A stretch of DNA of 64,000 nt, taken from assembly GCF_024679095.1 (NCBI RefSeq), contig NC_066517.1, positions 23,496,040 to 23,560,039 on the forward strand. The letters run 5' to 3'. Within the stretch, counting starts at the first letter, position 1, and each line of letters starts with the position of its first letter. A model generated the notes under the pieces. The model was given only the letters and a program-made list of their open reading frames with translations. It ran no database searches and was not told the origin of the DNA. A program made the translations under genes and the position numbers. Positions 37,492-48,818 of this stretch are shown here, in pieces. The DNA is from Eriocheir sinensis (lineage: Eukaryota > Arthropoda > Malacostraca > Decapoda > Varunidae).

Positions 37492-37555
37492 TGCCCGTTT
37501 AATTATCAAAAGTAAGACAACAGGTGACAAGTAAGAATCTTAACGGAATGCAAAT
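37021..37555. repeat. unique pieces with GA and CT runs
   Basis: Unique sequence at 37021-37190, purine-rich to 37330, (GA)n at 37336-37370, and (CT)n at 37447-37489. No gene is seen. Confidence 0.8.
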
Positions 37556-38690
37556 TAGAGAAAAAAGAAAAAAGAGAAAAAGAAAAAAAAAGAGAGAAAG
37601 AGAGAGAGGAAAGAAGGCCAAGAAAGGGAGGAGGGAGAGAAGGAGGAAAGGGAGAAGTTAAGGAAGGAAAGTGAAGAGGAGAATATGAGTAGAAGAGAAA
37701 AGGAGGAGGAGGAGGAGGAGGAGGAGGAGGAGGTAATTAAGGAAGGACACCTTGAGGATGAAACCGTACAGGGAGAGAAACTGGTTCATGGAGGAGGAGG
37801 AGGAGGAGGAGGAGGAGGAGAGAAAGGAGGAGGAGAGAGAGGAGGCGTAGGAGCAGAAGCAGGATATCTGTTAAGGAGGATGTGGAGAGAAAGGAGCGAA
37901 GGAGAAGGAGAGGGAAAGCTGGACAGGAGAGAAAACAAAGAGAAAGCAGAAACGGGAGATAGGAGGAGGAAGGAAGTGGAATAGGAAAAGAGGGAGAGAA
38001 AGGAGGATAAGGAGGTTATAGAGAAGAAGAGAAGAGAGAAGGGCGAAGGGGAAGAAGAGGAGAGAAGAAAGAGAGGAGGAGGAGGAAGGAGGAAAAGAGA
38101 AAGAAAGGAGGAAGAGGAAGTAAAAGAGGAGAAGAGAAGAGAGAAGAACGAAGGGGAAGAAGAGAAGAGAAGAAAGAGAGGAGGTAGAGGAAGTAAGAGA
38201 AGGTTAGAGAAGAAGGAGGAGGAGAGGGAAGTAGTAAACAATAAAGAAGAAGAAGAAGAGGAAGATTGGCGGGAGAATAAGACAGAGAAGAGAAGATAGA
38301 GAGAGAGAGAGAGATGAAGAACAAGTGGAAGAGGAAAAGAGAAGGAAACAAACAGAAAAAGAGAATTAAAGAAAGGTGGAATTAAAGAGAAGAAATGAAA
38401 TGGACCCAAAAATAAAAAAAATAAAAAGAATGAAAAATAATACAAAAAAAGGGAAAATGGAGAAAGAGAGAGATAAAGAACAAGTGGAAAGGGAAAAGAA
38501 AAAGGGAACGAACAGAAAAAAAGAGAATTAAAGAGACACTAAAGAAAGGTGGAATAAGAAGAGGAGAAATGAAATGGACCAAAAAATGAAGAAAAAAATG
38601 AAGAAAATAACCTTTGAAAGAACACATTGAAAAGCAGAAAAGACGGAAAGATGAAAGATGAAGAAAAAAAGAATATAGAGTCATTGCAAC
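37556..38690 (+). repeat. polypurine tract of about 1.1 kb
   Basis: Near-continuous purines (GGA, GAAGA, AAAAGAAA) with few pyrimidines, including (GGA)n at 37703-37732 and 37790-37822. A 60-70 bp unit with GAAGGGGAAGAAGAGGAGAG recurs from 38030 to 38190. The last part has a duplicated AATGAAATGGACCMAAAAA block (38394 and 38570). Confidence 0.9.
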
Positions 38691-38697
38691 AACCGTG

Positions 38698-38739
<42 letters not shown>

Positions 38740-38924
38740 TCAATCAATCAATCCATTTACCTTACCTTACCTGTCCATCTTCACACCTGTCGCCAATCAA
38801 TTATCTCCAACAGGTGAGTCTACACGCAGGTATAGTAAGTCATTCACCTTTCCCTTCTTCCCTTCCTCCTTCCCTTTCTATCTTCCTTTCCTTCCTTTCT
38901 TTCTCCCTTCTTAGACTCCCTCCA

Positions 38925-38998
<74 letters not shown>

Positions 38999-39090
38999 CA
39001 CACACACACACACACCAGGACAAAAAAATACACAGGTGAGTCTTGGCGTGACAAGGTGAAGGAAAAAAAATACGAAAAGGAAAGTGTTTT
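38691..39090. repeat. (AAC)n, CCTTACCTTACC and (CA)n
   Basis: (AAC)n at 38698-38739, then unique sequence, and (CA)n at 38924-39013 with a single TAA interruption. Confidence 0.93.
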
Positions 39091-39580
39091 TGTCCCTAAT
39101 TACGCCCTGTCATTTTCCTGTTTTTTTCTTTCTCTTTTTTTTTTTTTTTTGGTTGGGTAATGATGATGTAGAGGAGGAGGAGGAGGAGGAGGAGGAGGAG
39201 GAAAAGGTGATTATGAAGATGAAGAGGAAGATTGAAAGGAATAAAAAATGAAAGATGATGATAAATGAGAGGAGAAAAAGACCGGGAGGAACAGGAAGAG
39301 GAGGAGGAGGAGGAGGAGGAGGAGGAGGAGGAGGAGGAGGTAAGGCATGCAATGGAAAAAAAAACGAAAAAAAACCCGTTGATGAAAAATTGGAGGAAAT
39401 GGTAAGGAAACAAGAGGAGGAGGAAGAGGAGGAGGAGGAGGAGGAGGAGGAGGAGGAGAGAGAGAGGGAGAGAAAGAGAAAGCTTGACCGGAAATATTCA
39501 ATCCACTCCCACATACATTTTTTTTTTTTAGCTTTTTACTCAAGGAAGAATTTTTTAGAGTATTTAAAATTTAGTCTTTT
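39091..39580 (+). repeat. GGA repeats in purine-rich DNA
   Basis: (GGA)n at 39170-39203, 39297-39340 and 39413-39459, with short unique spacers. Confidence 0.92.
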
Positions 39581-39588
39581 TTCTATTA

Positions 39589-39677
<89 letters not shown>

Positions 39678-39700
39678 GCAATTTGATATGATATTAATTT
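39581..39700. repeat. (ATT)n, about 28 units
   Basis: Perfect ATT/TTA run at 39590-39677. Confidence 0.97.
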
Positions 39701-40085
39701 TTTGAGGTGGCGTCAGGCGGTTGTGAAGTGGAGGTGAAGAGGAAGTGGAGTTGAAATGGAGTTGAAGTGGAGCTGAAGAGGAAGTTGAGGTGAAGAGGAA
39801 GTGGAGTTGAAGATGGAGGTGAAGAGGAAGTGGAGTTGAAGATGGAGGTGAAGGTGGTGGTGGTGGAGCAAGAGGAGCTAAAGGAGGAGGTGGAGCAGGT
39901 GGAGTTGAAGGAGGTGGAGGAGGAAGTGGATGGAGGTAATAGTTGTAGTTTTCCTCCTTATCCACCACCACTACAACCACCATCACCATCACCACCACCA
40001 CCACCACGACCATAACCTCATTTACCAACTCCACTAACACCACCTCTTCTACCACCACCACCACCACCACCACTAAAAATATGAC
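39701..40085 (+). repeat. GGA/GTTGAAGTGGAG minisatellite and CCA tract
   Basis: Units of about 30 bases (GAAGAGGAAGTGGAGTTGAA) repeated six to seven times at 39720-39930, then CCA/CCT-rich sequence. Confidence 0.9.
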
Positions 40086-40232
40086 CACTCCCCTTCCCCT
40101 CCTCCTCCTCCTCTTCCTCCTTCTTCCCTTCATCTCCTCCATTCCCTTACATTCCTCAGCCTCCCTCCTCCTCCTCCTCCTCCCCCCTCAATAAAATGGT
40201 AGTATAATGACCTCTGAGTGAGCAACCACCAC

Positions 40233-40290
<58 letters not shown>

Positions 40291-40761
40291 CATCGGAACC
40301 AGTCAGCTGTATGTATTTAATTTTAGGATATTATCTCCCTCCACGCTTCTTCTTGTTCTTCTTCTTCTTCTTCTTGTTCTTCCTCCTCCTCCTCCTTCTC
40401 TTCCTTCCTGTTATTTTCTGTAAGTGTTTATCTTTATCGACATCCTTTTTTTATTTTTCTGCATTTATTCTATTTTCTTCTTCTTCCTCTTCTTCCTTGT
40501 TTTACTTTTTATTTTATTTATATTTTCACACCGACTCATCCCTCCGGTTCCTTTCTTTCTATTCTTTTTCTTTTTTTTGTATCTCCAGTTCCTTCCTACT
40601 TTCTTTCACGATTCTCTGCTTCTCCTCCTCCTCCTCCTCCTTCATCCACCTTCTTTCTTCACCCTCCTTTCAAGTCCTATTCTTTTATTTTCTTCTAAAA
40701 CGGGATGGGAGGACGGAATCAGCTGCATGAACGAATTTTTAAGCTAATTAGAAACACACAC

Positions 40762-40814
<53 letters not shown>
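40086..40814. repeat. CCT, CA, TTC and CA repeats upstream of the gene
   Basis: CCT-rich at 40090-40190, (CA)n at 40235-40288, pyrimidine-rich at 40330-40700, and (CA)n at 40753-40813 with one interruption. The last CA run ends about 120 bases before the TATA box of the gene. Confidence 0.92.
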
Positions 40815-40815
<1 letters not shown>

Positions 40816-40930
40816 CGGGAGCCCCTCGCCGTAACTGTTCCCCTCCGCTGACCTGGTTACGGGCGGGTTTCGCGGCCGCCGCCGAGTTTCTCTTGGGTGG
40901 ATTCCGAGTCGAAGTCTTCTGTAGGTCACG

Positions 40931-40966
40931 TATAAAACGGGGCCCGACGGGGAGAGGCACCTCAGT
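40931..40966 (+). promoter_or_regulatory. core promoter: TATA box and arthropod initiator
   Basis: TATAAAA at 40931-40937 is followed by CTCAGTTG. TCAGT at 40962-40966 is the arthropod initiator, putting +1 at A40964, 33 bases from the first T of the TATA box. Spacing and motifs fit a focused RNA polymerase II promoter. The GGGCGGG word (about 40861) lies upstream. Confidence 0.7.
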
Positions 40967-40993
40967 TGCTAGCAGGAGCCTGGAGTGAGAGAG
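40964..40993 (+). other. non-coding exon 1 (predicted 5' UTR)
   Basis: From the predicted start to a donor GAG|GTGCGT at 40993/40994, about 30 nt, no ATG. The next acceptor in good context is CCCCACAG at 44486, immediately before the start codon of coding exon 2, giving a first intron of about 3.5 kb. A second possible donor (GGA|GTGAGA at 40984/40985) would shorten the exon by 9 nt. Transcript evidence is lacking. Confidence 0.55.
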
Positions 40994-42359
40994 GTGCGTA
41001 GGGGTGATTGTGGTGGTGTTGGTGGTGTTGCTGGTGGTGTTACTGGTGGTGGTGGTGATGGTCGCGTATGTGGCTGCCTCGGCCAATGACTCCGGGGCGC
41101 CGCGGCCGCGCTGGACATGCTGCGGCGCCGCGAGGAGGCTGCGGGATATGGTCCGCCGCTGTAGCACATGATCCCCGCCGCAGCCGCCTCCGCCAAAGTT
41201 CGCTCCCTCCCCTGACGGCGGCGCCGCTCCGAGGCGACCATGTCCCAAGCCTCGCGGCGGGTCATGCGCCAAGACTGATCGGTGGTGCTGCTGGTGCCGG
41301 TGCCGTCCACGAGTGTGGCACACCAACGTCCCTATTGATACTACGGGCACCCGAAGGACTGATCTGCCCTCAGACGTCACATCTCACAATACTGCTGCTG
41401 TCTTCCAACCCCTGACTCGTGGGGCAGCCCTACCCAGCAGCTAGTTCCGGGCAGGGTGCGGGGGTGCTGTGCCCCGCCCAACACTTTGTGTTGATTCATT
41501 CATTCCCTCAGATTCCAACAACTGACCATGACCACGGCCGCTCTCAGGGCTGTACAGACGCCATGTCAGCCAGGCGTTGCCGCACGTCACCCGGGAACAC
41601 GTCCCTCAAGCCATCAGCTGAAAAAGTTCCCTCTAATGTATGACGCGCCAAGTTGAAACGTTTTAGAACAGAAATCATTGAAAGCATGAGGGAGGAAAAA
41701 TGCTTTAAAAACTTTTTCATACCCCGCGGCAGCCATGTGTGCCTTGCATACTTGAACACATAACGGCGTGATGGCGCACGGGCGCGCCATTAGTAGGGCG
41801 GCAGGCGTGCGGGCCACGCCAGGCTCTGCCCGGCGCGGCGGCCACACGCTGGCGTGAACTTGGTCCTGGGAGCAGCGACCGCCTGACCCACATTCCCGAG
41901 GCATGACCCTGTGACCCCGTGCGGCGCGCTAATAACACGCTTCTCACCCCGCTGCCCTCACCCCCCCCTGCCACCTGCCCCACCCTCGCCGCCTCCAATG
42001 ATTACCTCACTTCCGTCGCGCCGCTGCAACGCGGCCGTGACTGCCGAGACACAACGCGGCGCCGCCGCCACGCAACAATACAAGTAATAAGAAGTTTGCG
42101 CACGTTCTTGCGCGCTGCGCCGCACCACTGCACCGCGATCCTGCTCCACTCAGATCCAACCCGACTGGACAACAGTCGTAACAGTTCCTGACTGGAGTTA
42201 CGTGGTAACAGTTCAAGAGTGGAGTCACGTGCCGCCCTCTGGACACCGGGTCGCATTAATCATGAGTGAAAAAAAGGATGAGCGTTATCTTAATGGAAAA
42301 TAATTGAGAACAACTGGATCAGCATTAACTACTACAACGTCACGCCTCAGTCTCTCTTT

Positions 42360-42580
42360 GGCTAAGCATATATAAAAAAAATTACAACATGACCGAACGG
42401 TTACCGGAAGATTAAAGTCTCCCCGAGAAGGGCAGCCAAGACCATGCAGCTGTGAGGGTTACAAGGGAACGCTGAGGCTCCCTAAGAAGCTGCCGAGAGA
42501 CGGGATCGAACTCAGAACACTTGAATCGCGAGTCGAGAACCAGAACCACAAAGCCACCTGGACCTTACTGGTTTTGTTTT
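42360..42580 (-). mobile_element. tRNA-derived SINE-like fragment in intron 1
   Basis: Minus strand: A-box-like TGGCTTTGTGGTTCTGG (42540-42556) and B box GAGTTCGATCCC (42502-42513) at tRNA spacing, followed by about 140 bases of possible SINE body (GTTACAAGGGAACGCTGAGG on + at 42458). The acceptor stem is not closed, so it is not a functional tRNA. Confidence 0.55.
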
Positions 42581-42642
42581 GTTTTTGTTTTTAGTAAAGG
42601 GAGAATCTCAAGGGCAAAAAAAAAAAAAAAAAAAAAAAGTAG
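42577..42642 (+). repeat. short dispersed repeat, 5' half, with A24 run
   Basis: TTTTTAGTAAAGGGAGAATC then TCAAGGGC and a long A-run, matching the 5' half of the element at 19494-19600. It abuts the tRNA-like fragment. Confidence 0.55.
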
Positions 42643-42728
42643 AGATGAGTGCCCAATTATTTTCATCTCTTATTATAATGACGATAAAGATAATGATGAT
42701 GATGATGATGACGATGATTGCCTCCCCC

Positions 42729-42825
<97 letters not shown>

Positions 42826-43205
42826 AGTTCAAGACGTTCAATGACCCCAGACGCTTACCGAGAGAGGGAGAGAGAGGGAGAGAGAGGGAGAGAGGGAGGG
42901 AGGAAGAGGACGCGTGGGAAGAATGTAATGACCTCAGGAAATTAAAACCTTACCCTTGGCGGTGGAGGAAGAGGAGGAGGAAGAGGAGAAGGAAGAGGAG
43001 GAGGAGGAGGAGGAGGTGGAGGAGGAGGAGGAAGGGAAGGGTAACGGAATGAAATGGAATGAAAGGGTATGAGGAAGGAAGCGGAAGGACGAGAGGAGAG
43101 GGAAAGGGAAGGGAAAGGAAGGGATAATTGTATGATGGAATGTAGAAGAGAAGAAAAGAGGAAGAGAGAGAAAAAAAATAGAAAAAAATATACTTGATTA
43201 TGCAT

Positions 43206-43279
<74 letters not shown>

Positions 43280-43580
43280 TTCTCTCCATGCACTCCCTTC
43301 CTTCCCTCCCTTCCTCTCATTTTCTCTCCATAACCCATTCTTTCCTCCCTCCAAGAAGCCCATTTTTCCTCCATACACTCCCTTTCTTTCCTCCTCTCCT
43401 CCTTCCACCTCCTCAACCCTTCAATTTCCTCTCCATAACCCATTCTTTCCTCCCTCCAAGAAGCCCATTTTTCCTCCATACACTCCCTTCCTCTCCTCCC
43501 TTCCTCTTTCCACCTCCTCAACCCTTCAATTTTCCCTCCATAACCCATTCTTTCCTCCCTCCAAGTAGCTAATTTTTCCT
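42643..43580. repeat. intron-1 repeats: GAT, CT, GGA, CT and a 105-bp satellite
   Basis: (GAT)n at 42692-42717, (CT)n at 42732-42824, a GAGAGGGAGA minisatellite at 42860-42900, GGA at 42962-43035, (CT)n at 43208-43276, and a 105-bp unit ×3 with CCATAACCCATTCTTTCCTC at about 43329, 43434 and 43539. Confidence 0.92.
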
Positions 43581-44486
43581 CCAATATGTCAACTTAACAC
43601 TACAATATCCTTCTCCTCTTCTTCCTCTTGTCTATTCACACTTTTTTTTTTCGTTTCTTATTTCCTGTCTATCACCTATTCTTTTCTCTCCCTTATACAC
43701 CCTCTGTCCCTCAAAACCATCATATAGGTCAATTTAATCTTTCTCTCCTTCTCCTCTTTCTCCTTCGTTCTTTCTTGTCTTTCCCTGCAAATGCGTGTCA
43801 GCCCTCTCTATATCCCTTTTTTTCTTCTCTTTCTCTCTAACACATCTTTAACGCCTCAATCTTATCTTCCTCTCCTTCTCGTCTTGCCATTAATGTTCGC
43901 TATCGTCTTAAGCTTTTATGTTCTTGGTCTTATTCTCATGTCCTCGCTATATCCAATTTTTTTCTAACACGCCGTTTTCTTTCCAATAAATTCACTGAGC
44001 GCCAGAGTCCCCTCCCTCCCCTTCTTCAGTTCTTATGTTCTTCTTACTCGTTCATGTTCTTTGTCACCTTCATCTGCAAAAGCATCTAATTCTTTCTATG
44101 TAACTCATTCTTTTCTCTCTAACAATCCCATTTTATCTCTACTATGTTAACCAAACTCCACAATATCTTCTTTATCTCCTCTTCTTACTCACGTTCTTCA
44201 TCGTCTCTTATGTCCTCTCTTTTCTCCCTCTAACAAGTCTACTTTCTTCCCAATCTATTCACCAAACGCCTCGGTATTTTCTTTTATCTCCTCTTCTTAC
44301 TCACGTTCTTCATCGTCTCATATGTCATCTCTTTTTTTATCTCCTCTTCTTACTCACGTTCTTCATCGTCTCTTATGTCCTCTCTTTTCTCCCCCTAATA
44401 CGTCCAGTTTCTTCCCAATCTATTCACCAAACGCCTCAGTGTCCCCCTCCTCCAGTGTTCATGTTCCCTCTCTTCTTTCCCCACAG
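43581..44486. repeat. pyrimidine-rich 3' part of intron 1
   Basis: C/T-rich DNA with a repeated unit (ACTCACGTTCTTCATCGTCT at about 44188, 44300 and 44353; CCCAATCTATTCACCAAACG at about 44249 and 44415). It ends in the polypyrimidine tract and acceptor TTTCCCCACAG used by coding exon 2. Confidence 0.8.
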
Positions 44487-44673
44487 ATGCGTCTTATAGT
44501 ATTTTTGGGCGCCGTGCTGGGGGTGGCGGTGGGGCTGACCCTCGCCCAGGAAGCCCCCGTGGCCGTGGAAGAAGTGCATGCCGTGGAGGAGCCCGAGGCG
44601 TTGCCGGTTGTGCATGTCGAACTGGACGAGGAAGGAAGACTCGACGCGGCCAGGCTCCTGCAGGATTTTTTCG
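44487..44673 (+). CDS. coding exon 2: start codon and signal peptide
   Basis: Starts with ATG directly after the acceptor TTTCCCCACAG and ends before GTAAGT (44674). It encodes residues 1-62 plus one base (phase 1): the signal peptide, then EAPVAVEEVHAVEEPEALP and the amphipathic RLDAARLLQDFF. Reading through into the intron gives a stop after eight more codons. The last roughly 45 bases are the first unit of the tandem duplication that continues into intron 2. Confidence 0.88.
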
Positions 44674-45487
44674 GTAAGTGTTCTAGAGGTCCTTCTTAAG
44701 TTTGGACTGCGGGAACTTGGTATTGCAGCTTTTTGAGTTAGCGTAGGACCTTGCAGTAGGATAAGGAGGACATGGAAGTCAATTTGAATGTGGAGTTAAG
44801 GTCAGATGTAGCCAAGGAGTCCTCCAGGATCTATTCGGTGAGTGTTCTAGAGATCCTTCTTAAGTTGGGACTGCAGGAACTTGGTATTGCAGCTTTTTGG
44901 GTTAGCGTAGGACCTTGGGGTAGGATCAGGAGAGCATGGGAGTGAATTTGAATGTGGAGGTAAGGTCCCATGTAGTCAAGGAGTCCTGCGGTGAGTGTCC
45001 TAGAGATCCTTCTTAAGTTGGGACTGCAGGAACTTGGTATTGCTGCCTTTTTGGGTTAGCGTAGGACCTAGGGGTAGGATAAGGAGGGCATGGGAGTGAA
45101 TTTGAATGTGGAGGTAAGGTCCGATGTAGTCAAGGAGTCCTGCGGTGAGTGTCCTAGAGATCCTTCTTAAGTTGGGACTGCAGGAACTTGGTATTGCAGC
45201 TTTTTGGGTTAGCGTAGGACCTTGGGGTAGGATAAGGAGGGCATGGGAGTGAATTTCAATGTGGAGGGTACGATAATAACAACAAGGGTATGGTAACAAC
45301 AACAAGGGTACGATACTAACTACAACAGCAGCAATGGGAAGAGTTACAATGACAGTATCCGAACGCAAGTCATGACGATTTAACAGTTTCGGATTCTTCT
45401 TCTTCTTCTTCTTCTTTCTCTTCTTCTTCTTTCTCTTCTTTCTCTTCTTCTTCTTCTTCTTCTTTCTCTTCTTCTTCTTTCTCTTCT

Positions 45488-45519
<32 letters not shown>

Positions 45520-45589
45520 TTCTTCTTCTGCTTCCTCCTCCTCCTCCGCAATTTTCTCTCATTCTCTCTTCATCACCCACGTAAAGACA

Positions 45590-45678
<89 letters not shown>

Positions 45679-46421
45679 CTTACATGATCCACAGAAATTG
45701 CGTCATGTGAGTTGAGAGCTGAGATCCTCCTCCTCCTCCTCCTCCTCCTCCTCTTCCTCTCCTCCTCCTCCTCCTAGATTAGATAAAATAAGTAAAATTC
45801 GGTAACTATTTCTTGTAACAGTAAATTCAACACTTTTTAAAACGTTGACTTAAAATATAAAGAAAAGAAGAAAAAAAATACTTGTAAGGGCCAGTTTTTC
45901 CTCCTCCTCCTCCTTTTCCTCTTCCTCTTCTTCCTCTTCCTCCTTCACACTATCACAAATTCTTCTTTCCTCTTTCCTCTTCAAACCTGTTCCATCTAGT
46001 TCATTTCCTCTTCTTCCTCTTCTTTTTTTTTTCTTTAACTTGTTTCAGCTAGTTCCCTCTTTCCTCCTCCTCCTCTTCCTCTTCCTCTTCCATCCTTCCT
46101 TCTATTGTTTTCTTCTTCCTTTCTTTCTTTCTCTTCCTCTGTGCTTCTTTACTCAGTTTTTCTTTTTTTTTCCCGCCCCTTAATTTTTTCCTCTCTCCCA
46201 ATTTTTCTTCCTCTATCTCTCATTTTCTGTCTCTCATTCTCATTCTCTCATTCTCTTTATCGCTTTCCTATTTCCTTTATCTCCCTTTTTCTTTCTCCCA
46301 TTTCTTTTTTCTTAATTTTCCTTCTCTTCCTCTCTTTTATCTCCCTTCTTTATCCCTCCCTTTCTTATTCTCTTTCCTCTCCCTCTTCTTTTATTTTCCT
46401 CTGTTTCCTTTTCCTCCTTCC

Positions 46422-46493
<72 letters not shown>

Positions 46494-47094
46494 TCCGCCT
46501 ACACACACGTGGAAGAATATCAACAATTTTCACGGTTCTTTTTTGAGGTGGGTGGGAGGGAAACAGGTCTTGAGTGTGTGTGTGTGTGGGAGAGAGAGAA
46601 GGGGGAGGAAGGGAGGGGAGATGTAAGTAGGGGGAGGGGAGTTGAGGAATTGGGGTGAAAATTGCAGGAGGTGGGGGGTGAGGGAGGGAGGGGGGAGAGG
46701 GGTCAGGAAGGGGGGAGGGAAACAGGTCTTAAGAGGAGAGGGAGGGGAGAGAAGAAGGGGGAGGAAGGGAGGGGAGATGTAAGTAGGGTGAGGGGGGTGA
46801 GGAAGGGGAGTGAAAATTGCAAGGTTGGGGGGTGAAGGAGAGAGGGGGTGGAGAGGGGTCAGGGAGAGGGGGGAGAGGGGGGGAGGTCAAAACGTTAGAT
46901 TTCCCCAATTTGCGTTCCGGGGATGGGGGGGAGGGGAAAGGGGGAGGGGGGGGGTTTGTGCTTCCTGTGCATAAAATTTGGTCAATACCGTTTTTTTTTC
47001 GTTTTTTTAACTTCTTTTTTTTTAACTTTTTTTTAAGCATACGATGTCTGTCTTGTGTAACTGTCTGTCTGTCCATCTGTCTGTCTGTCTGTGT

Positions 47095-47133
<39 letters not shown>

Positions 47134-48746
47134 TTTTGTGTGTGTGTGTGCGTCACCAATAATCTAACCTCTTTTTATTTTTCTCTCTTCTTCACAGATA
47201 ACGAAGCGGAGGAATTGGCTGCAGGTAAGACTGTCATATTTATAACTGTTCACAAGATTATTATTATTATTATTATCATCATTACTATTATTATGATTTA
47301 CTGGGCGGTACATCTACACCTGCCTCATTTTTGCTTAGTCCCTCCTTAAGTTTTGGTCAAGGTGTTCGTTTTCTCTTTTAGCTGCTGCTGCTGATGATGA
47401 CGATGAGGTTGCGGGCGTCGATCGTGAAGGACGTAAGTTAAAGCCATTGTTTATTTAGTTCTTTTTTAATTCATTCAAATGCATACTTATTTTTTTTCTT
47501 CTTATTTTAGTACTTCTTTCTCTCTTCTCCTTCTTGCTAACGTTCATTCTTTCTTCCTTTCTTTCCTTCTTTCTAATCTTTCTTTTCTTCTTTCGCTCTT
47601 TCTTTCTCTGCAATCTATATCGTTCATCCATTCTTCCTTTTTCTTTCTTCTTTCCTTTCCTTCTTTCCAATCTTTTTCTTCTTTTCATCTTTCTTTTTTT
47701 GTATCTTTCTCTCTTTCTTGCTCTACAATCTACATCTTTCTTTTCACTCAACCCAAATCTCATAACCTAACATCCTCCCCTTCTCCCTTCTTCAACTCCT
47801 ACTCTCTCCCCCTCTTCTTCTCCCCTCTTCAACGTCCACTTCTTGAGGTTACAGTTTCTCCCCACCTGTCTCCCTCCCCTTTCCTCTCCCCTCCCTATTC
47901 TGTCTTCTCCCACAACGCGTCCTCCTTCCCCCCACCTCCGTTAAAACCAGTTCGTCTCCTCCTTCCCAAAACTTGACCACAACCGACCAGCTTTCTCATT
48001 TTGCCTTCTGCGGCCACATCCTCATTCCTCTCTCCCCCGCCTCCTCCTCCTCCCTTCCTCCTCTTCTTCTTCCTTCTCCTCTTCCCCGTCATCCTCATCC
48101 TATCTCTCCCCGTTCCCCATTCTTATTTTCCTCTCCTTTCTAACCCCAGTCTCGTCTATTCATTTTATCTTCCATCCTGTCCAAGCCCTAACTCTCCCAT
48201 TCTTCCCATTCTCTCTTCCAGTCCCTTCTATTCATTGTCTTCCATTCTCTCTAAGCCCTAACTCTACTATTTTATTCATTCAATCTTCCAGTCCCTTCTA
48301 TTCATTCTGTCTTCCATTCTGTCCAAGCCCTAACTCTTTCATTCTAACCACTTCATCTTCCAGTCTATCTAAACCCAAACCAGTGAGCAACCAAAATGCA
48401 AAAACCTCAACCAAAATCTAACCACCTCTTACTCTCTCCTTAACCGACACACCTTTCTCTCTCTCTTCCTTCACGCACGCAGGCAAGGCCGATGACGGTA
48501 GCGGGGGGGAGGTGGACGTCACTCGCTACAACAACTTCATCGACACCGTCCTGAGGCGCATCAACTCCTTCTCCAGGACCCGCAACGACCCCTTGACCGT
48601 GAGCCTCAGCGAAGACGGCAAGAAGAAGAACAAGACGAAGGACGAAAAGGAAGGAGGGAAGGGGAAGAAGAAGAACAAGGGGTAAGGAGGAATAGGAAAG
48701 GGGGGATGAGAGATTGATTGATAGATAGATAGATAGATAGATAGAT

Positions 48747-48818
<72 letters not shown>

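Larger units (their letters stand above)
40815..42260. promoter_or_regulatory. CpG- and GC-rich promoter / intron-1 region
   Basis: A sharp change from repeats to GC-rich DNA with many CpG dinucleotides (e.g. GCGGCCGCCGCCGAG at 40873, CGCCGCGGCCGCG at 41098, GCGGCGCCGCCGCCACGC at 42056). It covers the core promoter and the first part of intron 1. The long minus-strand frame at 40748-41380 is a GC-composition artefact that runs into the CA repeat. Regulatory function is inferred from position only. Confidence 0.55.

Noticed and set aside
40748..41380. A 210-codon minus-strand frame over the promoter
   Set aside because: Driven by high GC content and ending in the CA repeat; it opposes the well-supported TATA-Inr promoter.
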